Positions 18,415 to 27,141 of a stretch of 35,219 nt of DNA are shown here, piece by piece. This DNA is from Lysobacter prati (GTDB taxonomy: Bacteria; Pseudomonadota; Gammaproteobacteria; Xanthomonadales; Xanthomonadaceae): positions 1 through 35,219 of the forward strand of contig NZ_VLNV01000014.1 of assembly GCF_009765215.1 (NCBI RefSeq). The letters run 5' to 3'. Every line of letters starts with the position of its first letter. The first letter of the stretch is position 1. The notes beneath the pieces are model-generated. The model saw nothing but the letters and a program-made list of their open reading frames with translations. It was not told where the DNA came from and made no database searches. The position numbers were made by a program, and so were the translations under genes.

Positions 18415-18435
18415 AGCGTTCGGGGGTTGTGTAGG

Positions 18436-18465
18436 CCACTCCTTCCAATGGACTGGAAGGAGTGG
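18436..18465. terminator. Perfect 12-bp hairpin between convergent genes
   Basis: CCACTCCTTCCA (18436-18447) and TGGAAGGAGTGG (18454-18465) pair perfectly around a 6-base loop. It lies between the EF-hand gene and the ubiI-like gene, which converge, so it probably terminates both. There is no T-run on either side. Confidence 0.75.
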
Positions 18466-18473
18466 AGTGAGCG

Positions 18474-19670
18474 TCAAAGCCCCGCGGCGTGTCGCCAGAA
18501 GGCATGCGTCAGCGGCGGAAGGCGCCCGACCATGCCCAGCAGGTGTCCGCGCAGCAGCGTCGGCACCATCGCATCGTTTGAAAACAGTCGATTGATGCCA
18601 TCGAAGGCATAGGCCGACACCGCGTTGGCACTTCGCTGTTGACGCGCCCAGCGTGCCAGCCGTTGCGGCGAGCCAGGATCGATGCCGCGCTGGTGCGCGT
18701 CCGCGACGACGGCGCGCAGGGTCGCCACGTCGCGCAGACCGAGGTTGACGCCTTGACCGGCCAGCGGGTGCACTGCGTGCGCTGCATCGCCGATCACCGC
18801 CAGGCGCTCGCTGGCCTGACTCTGCGCAAGCTGTAGTCGCAGCGGAAACGCCGCACGCTTCGACACGCCGACCAGCCCACCAAGACGCCCGGCAAAGGCC
18901 GCCTCCAGTTCGCCCAGGAACGCTCCCGCTTCGACCTGCAGCAGTCGCGCGGCCTCGTCGTCCGGCAGCGTCCAGACGATCGAGCTGGTGTGCTCGTCAC
19001 TGGCGAACGGCAGGAATGCCAGCGGCCCGGTCGGCAGGAACCGTTGCCAGCACGTCGCCCGGTGAGGGAGCTCGCTGCGGACGAAGGCGACCAGACCGCG
19101 CTGGCCGTAGTCATGGCGCGGCGCCTCGATGCCGGTCAGGGCGCGTAATTTCGATTCGGCCCCATCGGCGGCCACGACCAGGCGTGCGCGCAACGACAGC
19201 CCGCTTTGCAGTTGCACGCTTGCGCCCTGCTCGTCCTGTTCGAACGCAGTGACTGCGTCCGGGCAATGCATTTGCACGCCCGCGGCCGGCAATGCCTTCC
19301 ACAAGCGATCGACCAGCAAGGCGTGTTCGACGATCCAGCCCAGTTCGCGCCGGCCGAACGCATCGGCATCGAAGGCGAGCTCGCCACCGCCCGCCGCATC
19401 CCACACGCGCATCGCGCGGTACGGCTGCGCACGTGCTTCGCGTACGCCGGACCACGCACCCAGGTCATCGAGCAGCGCGGCATTGTCCGGCGCAAACGCA
19501 TACACGCGCAGATCGATGGCATCGGAGTCGGTCGCCTCAGGCCGCCACGCCGGCGGCTCCCGGGCTTCGACCAGGGCGACACGCAGGCCGTCGCGCGCAA
19601 ACGCAAGCGCCGCTGCGGCGCCGACGACGCCGGCACCGACCACGATCACGTCGAGGCCGCGCCGGCTCAT
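18474..19670 (-). CDS. ubiI: UbiH/UbiF/UbiI family FAD-dependent ubiquinone hydroxylase (UbiI-like)
   Basis: A 398-residue flavoprotein monooxygenase of the ubiquinone biosynthesis hydroxylase family. It shows the FAD dinucleotide fold DVIVVGAGVVGAAAALAFARDG, the DG motif VVAADGAESKLR, and the second FAD motif AVIGDAAHAVHPLAGQGVNLGLRDV. The segment MRVWDAAGGGELAFDADAFG followed by LGWIVEHALL resembles UbiI (C5 hydroxylation), but UbiF is close enough that the ring position is inference. The start at 19670 overlaps the ubiH stop as ATGA; an upstream in-frame ATG at 19688 is possible. It is co-transcribed with ubiH. Confidence 0.88.
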   Translation of the reverse strand: MSRRGLDVIVVGAGVVGAAAALAFARDGLRVALVEAREPPAWRPEATDSDAIDLRVYAFAPDNAALLDDLGAWSGVREARAQPYRAMRVWDAAGGGELAFDADAFGRRELGWIVEHALLVDRLWKALPAAGVQMHCPDAVTAFEQDEQGASVQLQSGLSLRARLVVAADGAESKLRALTGIEAPRHDYGQRGLVAFVRSELPHRATCWQRFLPTGPLAFLPFASDEHTSSIVWTLPDDEAARLLQVEAGAFLGELEAAFAGRLGGLVGVSKRAAFPLRLQLAQSQASERLAVIGDAAHAVHPLAGQGVNLGLRDVATLRAVVADAHQRGIDPGSPQRLARWARQQRSANAVSAYAFDGINRLFSNDAMVPTLLRGHLLGMVGRLPPLTHAFWRHAAGL

Positions 19671-20968
19671 CGCGTCATCTCCCGGCACAGTGCCGGCACG
19701 TCGCCGCGATAGCCCATCGCGCCGCCCACCAGGAATGACTGCGCCGAGGGCAACCGGTCCACCGCGAACAGCCCCAGGCTACGCAGCGGCCGCAGCAATC
19801 GCGCCTCGTTGGAACTCAGCCGGGCCAGGCCGTCGGAGAAACCGGTGGTGCGCTCGCGATCTTCGCGGCGGCGTTCGACATACGACGCGAGCAGGCCGGG
19901 CGCACCGCAATCGGCGCCAGGATCGGCGCGGCGTGCGTGCTCGATAAGCTCGGCCAGGGTCAGCGCATCGCGCAGCCCGAGATTGAAGCCCTGCGCGCCG
20001 ATGGGATGGATGGTCTGGGCCGCGTTGCCCATCAGCACCGCGCGCGCGCCTACGGTGCGCTGCGCCAGCACCCGGATCGCGGCGTGCGAGCTGCGTGGAC
20101 CACAGCCGAGAAAGCGTCCCGCACGCCAGCCAAATGCATCCTGCGCACGGGCCAGGAAACTGGCCTCGTCAAGCGCCGCGACCTCGGCTGCGTGCTCGCT
20201 GGCAACGGCGTGGATCAGGCCGTAATGGCGATCGCCACGCGGCAACAACGCCGTCGGGCCTTCATCACCGAGCCGCTCGTACGCGGTGCCATCGGGCGGC
20301 CGCGCCGCGCGCACCCGGGTGACGAACAGCGTCTGGCCGTAATCGTGCTCGTCGATGCCGATGCCTAGCGCATCGCGTACGCCGCTGCGGGTGCCGTCGG
20401 CGGCGACCAGCAACTGCGCCCGCAGAACGCACTCGCCGCCATCGCTGCCGTCGGCAACGCGCACCGCGCAGGCTGCACCGTCCGTCGGCGCCAGGCCGAG
20501 GAAACGCATCGGCCGATAGCGGGTCAGGCGCGTCAGTTCGGCCAGTCGCGCTTCGAGCGCCTCGCCGAAATCGCGCGCCACCACCACCCGGCCAAACTCG
20601 CTGCGACCGTAACGCCGTGCTTCCAGCAGGCTGCGACCGAAGTCGCCGCGGCGGCTGATGTGGATGCGTTCGATCGCGCCGCTGGGCGCGCGCAACTTCT
20701 GCAGCACCCCCAGCGCCGTCAGTGCATTGACCGTGGCCTCGGCGAAGCTGAGATTGCGCTCATCGAACACGGCCGGCAGCGAACCGACGGGGGCCGCTTC
20801 GACCAGGCCGACGTCGAGGCCAATGCGCTCGAGCGCGATCGCCAGGCTGGCGCCGACCAGGCCGCCGCCGACGATGAGGACATCGTGAAGATCGGGCTGG
20901 GTCCGACCGGACGAACCCGGCGCGGACGGGAATTCGGGGACCGGGGAATTGGGGGGCAAAACAGGCAT
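19667..20968 (-). CDS. ubiH: 2-octaprenyl-6-methoxyphenol hydroxylase UbiH
   Basis: A 433-residue FAD-dependent monooxygenase of ubiquinone biosynthesis, probably hydroxylating C1 of the ring. The FAD fold GGGLVG is at 34-39, followed by FDERNLSFAEATVNALTALGV, VHISRRGDFG-like text near residue 105, LLVAADGTRSGVRDALGI, and GNAAQTIHPIGAQGFNLGLRDALTL. GWRAGRFLGCG and the ERRREDRERTTGFSDGLARL tail match UbiH better than UbiI. The first ~28 residues (Pro/Ser-rich) precede the usual family start and come from unusual G/C-run DNA (20928-20956); no alternative in-frame ATG or GTG start exists before the FAD motif. It overlaps the downstream ubiI-like gene by 4 bp. Confidence 0.92.
   Translation of the reverse strand: MPVLPPNSPVPEFPSAPGSSGRTQPDLHDVLIVGGGLVGASLAIALERIGLDVGLVEAAPVGSLPAVFDERNLSFAEATVNALTALGVLQKLRAPSGAIERIHISRRGDFGRSLLEARRYGRSEFGRVVVARDFGEALEARLAELTRLTRYRPMRFLGLAPTDGAACAVRVADGSDGGECVLRAQLLVAADGTRSGVRDALGIGIDEHDYGQTLFVTRVRAARPPDGTAYERLGDEGPTALLPRGDRHYGLIHAVASEHAAEVAALDEASFLARAQDAFGWRAGRFLGCGPRSSHAAIRVLAQRTVGARAVLMGNAAQTIHPIGAQGFNLGLRDALTLAELIEHARRADPGADCGAPGLLASYVERRREDRERTTGFSDGLARLSSNEARLLRPLRSLGLFAVDRLPSAQSFLVGGAMGYRGDVPALCREMTR
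20928..20956 (+). other. G-quadruplex-type G-run motif
   Basis: On the plus strand four G-runs occur in 29 bases: GGG (20928-20930), GGGG (20936-20939), GGGG (20943-20946) and GGGGGG (20951-20956), with loops of 5, 3 and 4 bases. This fits the usual G3+N1-7 rule. It lies inside the first codons of ubiH (as C-runs in that message) and about 66 bp before the start of the DUF6580 gene. Confidence 0.6.
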
Positions 20969-21022
20969 TGCGTTATGCTAGCGGTTCCTGAAGGCCGTTA
21001 CCTTCCCAAGAATCCCACCACG

Positions 21023-21604
21023 ATGAATCGTCCTGCTTCCGAGAAACTGTTCGCACCCGGCCCGCTGGTCCTCGCCGGCATGATCGTGGTCGCCGCGCTC
21101 ACCCGCCTGCTGCCGCACCCGCCGAACTTCTCGCCGGTGGAGGCCATGGCCCTGTTTGGCGGTGCCTACTTCGCCTCCAAGCGCTGGGCGTTCCTGGTTC
21201 CGCTGATCGGCATGTTCCTTTCCGACATCGCGCTGGCCGGGATCAACGGTGGCCTGTATTCGACCTGGTTCGGCAGCGCCGGCATCTGGGTGGTCTATCT
21301 GTGCGTGGCCCTGACCACGGCGCTGGGCCTGAACCTGCGCGGTCGTGTCAGCGGTTCGCGCGTGCTCGGCTACTCGCTGGTCGGCTCGGTGCTCTTCTTC
21401 GTCGTCACCAATTTCGCCTCGTGGGCGTTCCAGGTGACCCCGACCTACCCGATGACCGCAGCCGGCCTCGGCGCGGCCTTCGTCGCCGGCATCCCGTTCT
21501 TCCAGTGGACCGTGCTCGGCACGCTGTTCTACGCCGCGCTGCTGTTCGGTGGCTTCGCCCTGCTGCGCCAGCGCGTGCCGGCGCTGCGCATGCAGACGGT
21601 CTGA
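21023..21604 (+). CDS. DUF6580 family putative transport protein
   Basis: A 193-residue inner-membrane protein with about five to six hydrophobic segments. NFSPVEAMALFGGAYFASKRW near residues 35-55 is the family's signature, and the segment FPLIGMFLSDIALAGINGG-like region follows (LIGMFLSDIALAGI). The size, the number of helices and the fold resemble the substrate-binding S components of ECF vitamin transporters, but no ECF ATPases are nearby. The next gene, 20 bp downstream, encodes a corrinoid adenosyltransferase, so a corrinoid (vitamin B12 precursor) substrate is a reasonable guess. ATG 21023 fits family members; an in-frame ATG at 20975 is possible. It is divergent from ubiH with 54 bp between starts. 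No cobalamin riboswitch fits in that gap. Confidence 0.85.
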   Translation: MNRPASEKLFAPGPLVLAGMIVVAALTRLLPHPPNFSPVEAMALFGGAYFASKRWAFLVPLIGMFLSDIALAGINGGLYSTWFGSAGIWVVYLCVALTTALGLNLRGRVSGSRVLGYSLVGSVLFFVVTNFASWAFQVTPTYPMTAAGLGAAFVAGIPFFQWTVLGTLFYAALLFGGFALLRQRVPALRMQTV

Positions 21605-21623
21605 GCGGCGGTCTGCGCCAACC

Positions 21624-22178
21624 GTGGGCAACCGCCTCAGCAAGATCTACACCCGCACCGGCGACGACGGCACGACCGGTCTGGGTGACGGCAGCCGCGT
21701 CGCCAAGGATTCGGCGCGCGTGGCGGCCTACGGTACGGTCGACGAGGCCAACTCCTGCATCGGCCTGGTGCTGGCGGCGGACGTGCCCGACGACATCCGT
21801 TCGCTGCTGACGACGGTGCAGCACCAGATGTTCGACCTCGGCGGCGAGCTGTGCATCCCCGGCCACGCCGCCATCTTCGATGCCGACATCGATCGCCTCG
21901 AGCAACAGCTCGATGCCTTCAACGAGCCGTTGCCGGCACTGAAGGATTTCATCCTGCCCGGCGGCGGCGAAGCCGCGGCGCGTTGCCACATCGCGCGCAC
22001 GGTCGTGCGCCGCGCCGAGCGCGAAACCGTGGCGCTGTCGCGGCTGGAACCGGTGCGGAGCGAAGCGGTCCGCTATCTCAACCGCCTGTCCGACCTGCTG
22101 TTCGTGCTTGCCCGTGTGCTGGCGCGTGCCAGCGGCCACGGCGAAGTGCTGTGGAACCACGAGCGCCGCAAGGCCTGA
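21624..22178 (+). CDS. PduO-type corrinoid adenosyltransferase
   Basis: A 184-residue cob(I)alamin adenosyltransferase of the PduO/MMAB type, which transfers the adenosyl group of ATP to cob(I)alamin. The N-terminal ATP-binding signature is KIYTRTGDDGTTGLGDGSRVAKD. The helical bundle then shows YGTVDEANSCIGL, FDLGGELCIPG, FILPGGGEAAARCHIARTVVRRAER and YLNRLSDLLFVLAR, all conserved in the family. The start is GTG 21624, 20 bp after the DUF6580 stop, giving the usual VGNRLSKIYTRTGDDG beginning. It serves either corrinoid salvage or supply of adenosylcobalamin to an enzyme encoded elsewhere. Confidence 0.95.
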   Translation: MGNRLSKIYTRTGDDGTTGLGDGSRVAKDSARVAAYGTVDEANSCIGLVLAADVPDDIRSLLTTVQHQMFDLGGELCIPGHAAIFDADIDRLEQQLDAFNEPLPALKDFILPGGGEAAARCHIARTVVRRAERETVALSRLEPVRSEAVRYLNRLSDLLFVLARVLARASGHGEVLWNHERRKA

Positions 22179-22204
22179 GCGCGCAGAGTCGGAGCCCGGC
22201 TGAC

Positions 22205-23125
22205 ATGCGCGTCTACAGCCACACGGCCTGCACCTTCCACGATCCTGGCCCAGGCCACGCCGAGCGACCGCTGCGACTGGTCGCGGTAACCGAAGCACTG
22301 CGCGAGAACTTCCCCGGACTGGACTGGCAGGAGGCGCCGCGCGCAAGCCGCGGGCAACTGCTGCGCGTCCACGACGACGCATTGCTGGCGCTGGTGCTCG
22401 ACACCGCGGTCGATGGCCCAATGGCGCTCGATCCCGACACGGTGCTCGCGCCGGGCTCGGCCGAAGCCGCGCTGCGCGCGGCAGGTGCGGGCATCGCCGC
22501 GGTCGACGCGGTGATGCACGGCGAAGTGCGGCGCGCGTTCTGCGCGGTCCGGCCGCCCGGTCACCACGCCACCGCAATCGTGGCGATGGGCTTCTGTCTG
22601 TTCAACAACATCGCCGTCGCCGCCGCGCATGCCTGCGACAAGCACGGGCTGGCGCGCGTGGCCGTGGTCGATTTCGACGTGCACCACGGCAACGGCACCC
22701 AGGCGATCTTTGATACCGACCCGCGGGTGATGTACCTGAGCTCGCACCAGATGCCGCTGTACCCCGACACCGGTTATGCCAACGAACGTGGCGTCGGCAA
22801 CATCGTCAACGCACCGTTGCCGCCGGCCTGCGGCAGCGAAGGGTTCCGCCGTGCCTGGCGGGAGCAGCTCCTGCCGGCACTGGATTCGTTCCGGCCGCAG
22901 ATGCTCTTCATTTCCGCCGGCTTCGACGGACACAAGCGCGACCCGCTGGCTCAGCTGGAGCTGGAGACCGACGACTACGCCTGGATCACGCGCGAACTGG
23001 TCGCCGTCGCCAACCGCCATGGCAACGGCAGGATCGTGTCGATGCTCGAAGGCGGCTATGACCTGTCGGCGTTGCGCGAATGCAGCGTGGCGCACGTCGG
23101 CGCCCTGCTCGAGGGCCAACTGTAG
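22205..23125 (+). CDS. Histone deacetylase family protein (class II-like amidohydrolase)
   Basis: A 306-residue zinc-dependent deacetylase-fold enzyme of the bacterial HDAC/acetylpolyamine amidohydrolase/acetoin-utilisation family. The charge-relay His pair is H120/H121 in RPPGHHAT. The zinc ligands are D158 and H160 in DFDVHHGNG and D241 in SAGFDGHKRDP. The C-terminal glycine/tyrosine motif is EGGYDLSAL, and VGNIVNAPLP is typical of the class II-like branch. The substrate is not deducible: acetylated lysines, polyamines or other small amides are all possible. It starts 26 bp after the adenosyltransferase gene and is probably its operon partner. The following 166 bp (23126-23291) hold the lptD upstream region, with nothing else recognisable. 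Confidence 0.92.
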   Translation: MRVYSHTACTFHDPGPGHAERPLRLVAVTEALRENFPGLDWQEAPRASRGQLLRVHDDALLALVLDTAVDGPMALDPDTVLAPGSAEAALRAAGAGIAAVDAVMHGEVRRAFCAVRPPGHHATAIVAMGFCLFNNIAVAAAHACDKHGLARVAVVDFDVHHGNGTQAIFDTDPRVMYLSSHQMPLYPDTGYANERGVGNIVNAPLPPACGSEGFRRAWREQLLPALDSFRPQMLFISAGFDGHKRDPLAQLELETDDYAWITRELVAVANRHGNGRIVSMLEGGYDLSALRECSVAHVGALLEGQL

Positions 23126-23291
23126 GCGCAAGCCTGCTCCCGCACACGGGGCTCACCGGGTCGGCAAGCGCCAGCCGCGCCTTGACGCGGAAATGAACAA
23201 GGATGTGGGCATGATGGCGCTCGCGTTGCCCGCTTGCAGTGGATACGGCAAGCTAGCGGCCCGTTTCCCCACGCCAAGCGACGGTTCCCGA

Positions 23292-25772
23292 GTGCGCCAA
23301 TCCCTACGCCTGCTCCCGTTGTCGCTGTGCATCGCGCTGGCCCTGCCCGCGCACGCCGCCGACGGCGACGGAGAGGACTGGGGCCTGTGCCCGATCGTGG
23401 ACGCGGTGCCGTCCTTCGATGACGCGCCCGCGCCGATGGGCAACATGGCCACCCGTGGCCAGGAACCGACCGACATCGACGGCGGCCAGCTCGAGCGCTC
23501 GGCCAACGAGCAGGACATCGTCGTCCAGGACAACGTCAAGCTCAATCGCGGCGACCAGTTCCTCGGCACCGACAAGCTCAGCTACAACGAGGTAACCGGC
23601 AAGTACATCGCCGACGGGCACGTCCGTTACCAGGACTCGGGCATGCGCGTCACCGCATCGCGGGCCGAGGGCGACCAGACCGCCGACAAGCACCGCATCG
23701 AGGACGTCAAGTACCAGCTGACCCAGCGCCGCGGCAACGGCGGCGCCGAGCGCATCGACCTCGATGGCGCCAAGGGCAGCCTGATCGGCTCGACCTATTC
23801 CACCTGCGCCCCCGACCAGCGCGCCTGGGAACTGCGCGCGCATCAGATCGACATCGATACCGAGGAAGGCATGGGCGTGGCGCGCAACGCCACCATCCGC
23901 ATCGGCAAGGTGCCGGTGATGTACATGCCGTGGTTCACGTTCCCGGTCGACGAACGCCGCCGCACCGGCCTGCTGTATCCGCAGCTTTCGCTGTCGGGAC
24001 GCAATGGTTTCGACTGGAAACAGCCGATCTACCTCAACCTTGCCCCGAACTACGACGCCACGCTCTATCCGCGCTTCATGAGCGACCGTGGCAGCCTGCT
24101 CGGTACCGAGTTCCGCTGGCTGTATCCCAACGGCAGGGGCGAGGTGTACGGCAACTGGATGCCGCACGATGATCTGCCCGGCAACGAGCCCGAGCGCTAC
24201 CTGACCGACCTCAGCGGCAACCCGATCCCGGGCGCCACGCTACCAGAAGACAATCGCGGCCAGTTCGCGTTGACCGCCACTCACAACTTCAACAGCGCCT
24301 GGTACGCCAACACCAACCTGGGCTGGGTCAGCGACACGCATTACTTCGAGGACTTCAGCAGCAGCCTGTACGGCATTTCGACTTATTCGATCCGCAGCGA
24401 CGCGGGCCTGTACGGACAGGGCCGCTACTGGAATGCGCAGCTGATTGCCGACCACTACCAACTGGCCGATTACACCCTCACCGATGCCAGCCTGGCGTTC
24501 GACCGCCTACCACGCGCCTTTGCGCACTGGGCGCAGCCGGTGGTCGGAAACTGGCTGCAGGCGGGCGTGGATACCGAACTGGTGCACTTCCAGCACACCG
24601 AGTTCCTGGGCGGCTCCCGCTTCGACCTCAAGCCCTTCATTGCCACCCCGCTGGAAGGCGCCAGCTGGTTCATTCGACCCAAGCTGGCATGGCGCTACAC
24701 GGCTTATCAGGCGGACGGCAACGGGGCCCAGCGGGCCGCCGAGTTTGTCCGTCGTTACGGCGGGACGGTAACCCCGGAGCTGATCGAGCAATTGAGCGAC
24801 AGCAGCCAGTCCCGCAGCGTACCGATCACTTCGGTCGATGCCGGCCTGTACTTCGACCGAAACACCACGATCCTTGGCGACGGCTACCTCAATACGCTGG
24901 AACCTCGGATCTATTATCTGAACGTCCCCTACCGCGACCAGTCCGGCCTGTCAATCTACGACACCGGCGCAATGTCGTTCAGCTGGGGTCAGCTGTTCCG
25001 CGACAACCGCTATACCGGTGCCGACCGCCAGGCCGATGCCAACCAGCTCACCGCCGCCCTGACGACGCGCCTGATCAGCGAGGAAACCGGCCAGGAACGC
25101 CTGGCGGCGAGCCTCGGGCAGATCTTCTACTTCGACGACAGCCTGGTCACCCTGCCCAACGAGGCACCGATCGAGCAGGGCAAGTCGGCGTGGATCGCCG
25201 ACGCCAGCGTCAGCCCGAGCGACCGCTGGACGCTGTCAGGCACCTACATGTGGAACCCGAAGTACCGCGCCGAGGACATGACCAGCTTCCGCGCCCGCTA
25301 CATCTTCGACAACAACGGCATCGTCAACTTCGGCTACCGCTACCGTCGCAACGCCGGCTTCCGCCCTGGCATCGACCCGCCGGAAAACAGGGATCTGCTG
25401 GAACAGGCCGATTTCTCGTTCCTGTACCCGATCAACCCCACCTGGAGCGTGGTCGGCCGGTACTACTACTCGATCCTCGACAGGAAGCAACTTGAGGCGA
25501 TCGCCGGTGTCCAATGGGAGAGCTGCTGCCTTGCCGCCCGTCTGGTGGGCCGCCGCTACCTGCGCAATCGTGATGGTGAACTGGATACCCGGATCATGTT
25601 CGAATTTGAACTCAAGGGCCTGGGCTCGGCCGGGCAGAACGTGGAGCGCTCCCTGCGCCGTGGTATCCTCGGTTACAACCGCGATGACCTCTATCTCGTG
25701 CCGCCCAGCTCCGCGGAGCGCCTGAACAACCGCGGCGGCCAAGTCGAATCAACTCCTGACCCGACCCTATGA
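23292..25772 (+). CDS. lptD: LPS-assembly outer-membrane protein LptD
   Basis: An 826-residue outer-membrane beta-barrel that inserts lipopolysaccharide into the outer leaflet together with LptE. The signal peptide is LLPLSLCIALALPAHA. The periplasmic OstA/LptA-like jellyroll (about 70-200: NVKLNRGDQFLGTDKLSYNE) precedes the large barrel domain. The conserved disulfide cysteines are present: C33 (WGLCP), C172 (STCAPD) and the C745/C746 pair (ESCCLAARL), matching the E. coli 31/173/724/725 arrangement. I chose GTG 23292 because it places the signal peptide at the N terminus; in-frame ATGs upstream (from 23194) would add an unrelated stretch. The stop overlaps surA by 4 bp (ATGA). Confidence 0.96.
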   Translation: MRQSLRLLPLSLCIALALPAHAADGDGEDWGLCPIVDAVPSFDDAPAPMGNMATRGQEPTDIDGGQLERSANEQDIVVQDNVKLNRGDQFLGTDKLSYNEVTGKYIADGHVRYQDSGMRVTASRAEGDQTADKHRIEDVKYQLTQRRGNGGAERIDLDGAKGSLIGSTYSTCAPDQRAWELRAHQIDIDTEEGMGVARNATIRIGKVPVMYMPWFTFPVDERRRTGLLYPQLSLSGRNGFDWKQPIYLNLAPNYDATLYPRFMSDRGSLLGTEFRWLYPNGRGEVYGNWMPHDDLPGNEPERYLTDLSGNPIPGATLPEDNRGQFALTATHNFNSAWYANTNLGWVSDTHYFEDFSSSLYGISTYSIRSDAGLYGQGRYWNAQLIADHYQLADYTLTDASLAFDRLPRAFAHWAQPVVGNWLQAGVDTELVHFQHTEFLGGSRFDLKPFIATPLEGASWFIRPKLAWRYTAYQADGNGAQRAAEFVRRYGGTVTPELIEQLSDSSQSRSVPITSVDAGLYFDRNTTILGDGYLNTLEPRIYYLNVPYRDQSGLSIYDTGAMSFSWGQLFRDNRYTGADRQADANQLTAALTTRLISEETGQERLAASLGQIFYFDDSLVTLPNEAPIEQGKSAWIADASVSPSDRWTLSGTYMWNPKYRAEDMTSFRARYIFDNNGIVNFGYRYRRNAGFRPGIDPPENRDLLEQADFSFLYPINPTWSVVGRYYYSILDRKQLEAIAGVQWESCCLAARLVGRRYLRNRDGELDTRIMFEFELKGLGSAGQNVERSLRRGILGYNRDDLYLVPPSSAERLNNRGGQVESTPDPTL

Positions 25773-27130
25773 AGAAACTATTCGCGTCCGCCCTTGCCGT
25801 CGCGGTGCTCTCCGGCGCCCTGCCGCTGGCGACCGCCACCGCCCAGGAGCCTACCGGCTCGATCCAGGCCATCGACGGCATCGCTGCCGTGGTCGACGAG
25901 GACGTGATCCTCAAGACCGAGCTTGACCGCGCCGTCAACAACATCCTCGGCCAGTACGCCGGCCGCGAGGCCCAGTTGCCGCCGCGCGACGTGCTCGAGC
26001 GCCAGGTGCTCGAGCGCCTGGTCCTGGTGAAACTGCAGGTTGCCCGCGCAGCCGGCACCGGTGTCCGGGTCACCGACCAGGAAGTCGACCAGGCCATCGC
26101 CGGCATCGCCCAGCAGAACCGGGTCAGCCCCGAGCAGCTGCGCCAGCAGCTGGCGCGCGAAGGCACCTCCTACAACGATTTCCGCAGCTCGATCCGCGAT
26201 GAACTGCTGATCCAGCGCCTGCGCCAGCGCTTCGCGCAAAGCCGGGTCACGGTCAGCGACTCGGAGATCGACGCTGCCATGGCCGCCCAGGCCAACAGCG
26301 GCAACCAGTTCCACCTGGCCCACATCCTGGTGCAGCTGCCCGAAGGCGCCACCGCCGAGCAGATCGCCATCGCGCAGAAGAAGATCGAGGGCGTGAAGGC
26401 CCTGATCGACAAGGGCGAGATGGACTTCTCCGCAGCCGCCGTGCGCTATTCCGACAGCCCCAATGCGCTGGAAGGCGGCGATCTGGGCTGGCGCAGCGTC
26501 GACGAGATTCCGCAGGCCTTCGCCTCGCTGATGCGCAACATGAACGTGGGCGACGTCACCGCGCCGATCCGCGGCCCCAGTGGCTTCCAACTGGTCAAGC
26601 TGGTCGAGACCCGCGACGCCTCGCAGGCGGCGCCGGCGATGGTCACCCAGTACCACGCCCGGCACATCCTGATCCGCGTGGATGACCAGACCGACGACGC
26701 CAAGGCCAAGGCCAAGGCCGCGACGCTGCAGGCCCGTCTGGCCGGCGGCGCCGACTTCGCCCTGCTGGCCCAGGAAAACTCCGACGACCCGAGCTCGCGC
26801 GGCAAGGGTGGCGAGTTGGGCTGGTTCACGCGCGACGAATTCGGTCCGGACTTCGGCGCGGCCCTGGGCGGGCTGCAGCAGGGTCAGGTCTCCGCGCCCG
26901 TGCGCACCCAGGCCGGCTGGCATCTCGTCAAGCTCGAAGGCACTCGCGAATCCAATGTGGGCGACAGCAACCGTCGCGCCCAGATCCAGGAAACCATCGG
27001 CCGTCGCAAGCTCGAGGACGAGTGGAACCGCTACCTGCGCGAGATGCGCGGCGAAGCCTTCGTTGACGTCCGCGTCGGCAAGGCCGCCGAGCCCGCCACC
27101 CCGGCCGCGGCGCCCGCCAGCGGCAGCTGA
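25769..27130 (+). CDS. surA: Periplasmic chaperone/peptidyl-prolyl isomerase SurA
   Basis: A 453-residue periplasmic chaperone that escorts outer-membrane proteins, including LptD. A signal peptide covers about 1-25 (ALPLATATAQ). The N-terminal chaperone domain starts at IDGIAAVVDEDVILKTELD. Two parvulin domains follow: P1 from about 175 (FHLAHILVQLP, then GGDLGWRSVDEIP) and P2 from about 295 (YHARHILIRVDD, then KGGELGWFTRDEFGPDF). The C-terminal helix LEDEWNRYLREMRGEAFVDVR completes the family layout. The length is slightly above the E. coli protein (428). It overlaps lptD by ATGA, so the chaperone and its client are translationally coupled. Confidence 0.97.
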   Translation: MKKLFASALAVAVLSGALPLATATAQEPTGSIQAIDGIAAVVDEDVILKTELDRAVNNILGQYAGREAQLPPRDVLERQVLERLVLVKLQVARAAGTGVRVTDQEVDQAIAGIAQQNRVSPEQLRQQLAREGTSYNDFRSSIRDELLIQRLRQRFAQSRVTVSDSEIDAAMAAQANSGNQFHLAHILVQLPEGATAEQIAIAQKKIEGVKALIDKGEMDFSAAAVRYSDSPNALEGGDLGWRSVDEIPQAFASLMRNMNVGDVTAPIRGPSGFQLVKLVETRDASQAAPAMVTQYHARHILIRVDDQTDDAKAKAKAATLQARLAGGADFALLAQENSDDPSSRGKGGELGWFTRDEFGPDFGAALGGLQQGQVSAPVRTQAGWHLVKLEGTRESNVGDSNRRAQIQETIGRRKLEDEWNRYLREMRGEAFVDVRVGKAAEPATPAAAPASGS

Positions 27131-27141
27131 GTGATCCCGGG

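Noticed and set aside
18474-20968. Gene duplication of one Ubi hydroxylase
   Set aside because: The two proteins differ in their diagnostic segments (UbiH-like versus UbiI-like), so they are old paralogues with separate roles rather than a recent duplication.
20969-21022. Cobalamin riboswitch before the DUF6580-adenosyltransferase genes
   Set aside because: The gap to ubiH is only 54 bp and contains no B12-box-like sequence; a riboswitch would need about 200 bases.
22776-23291. 172-codon upstream extension of the lptD frame
   Set aside because: It overlaps the histone-deacetylase-family gene in another frame and has biased Arg/Ser composition; the LptD signal peptide starts at 23292.
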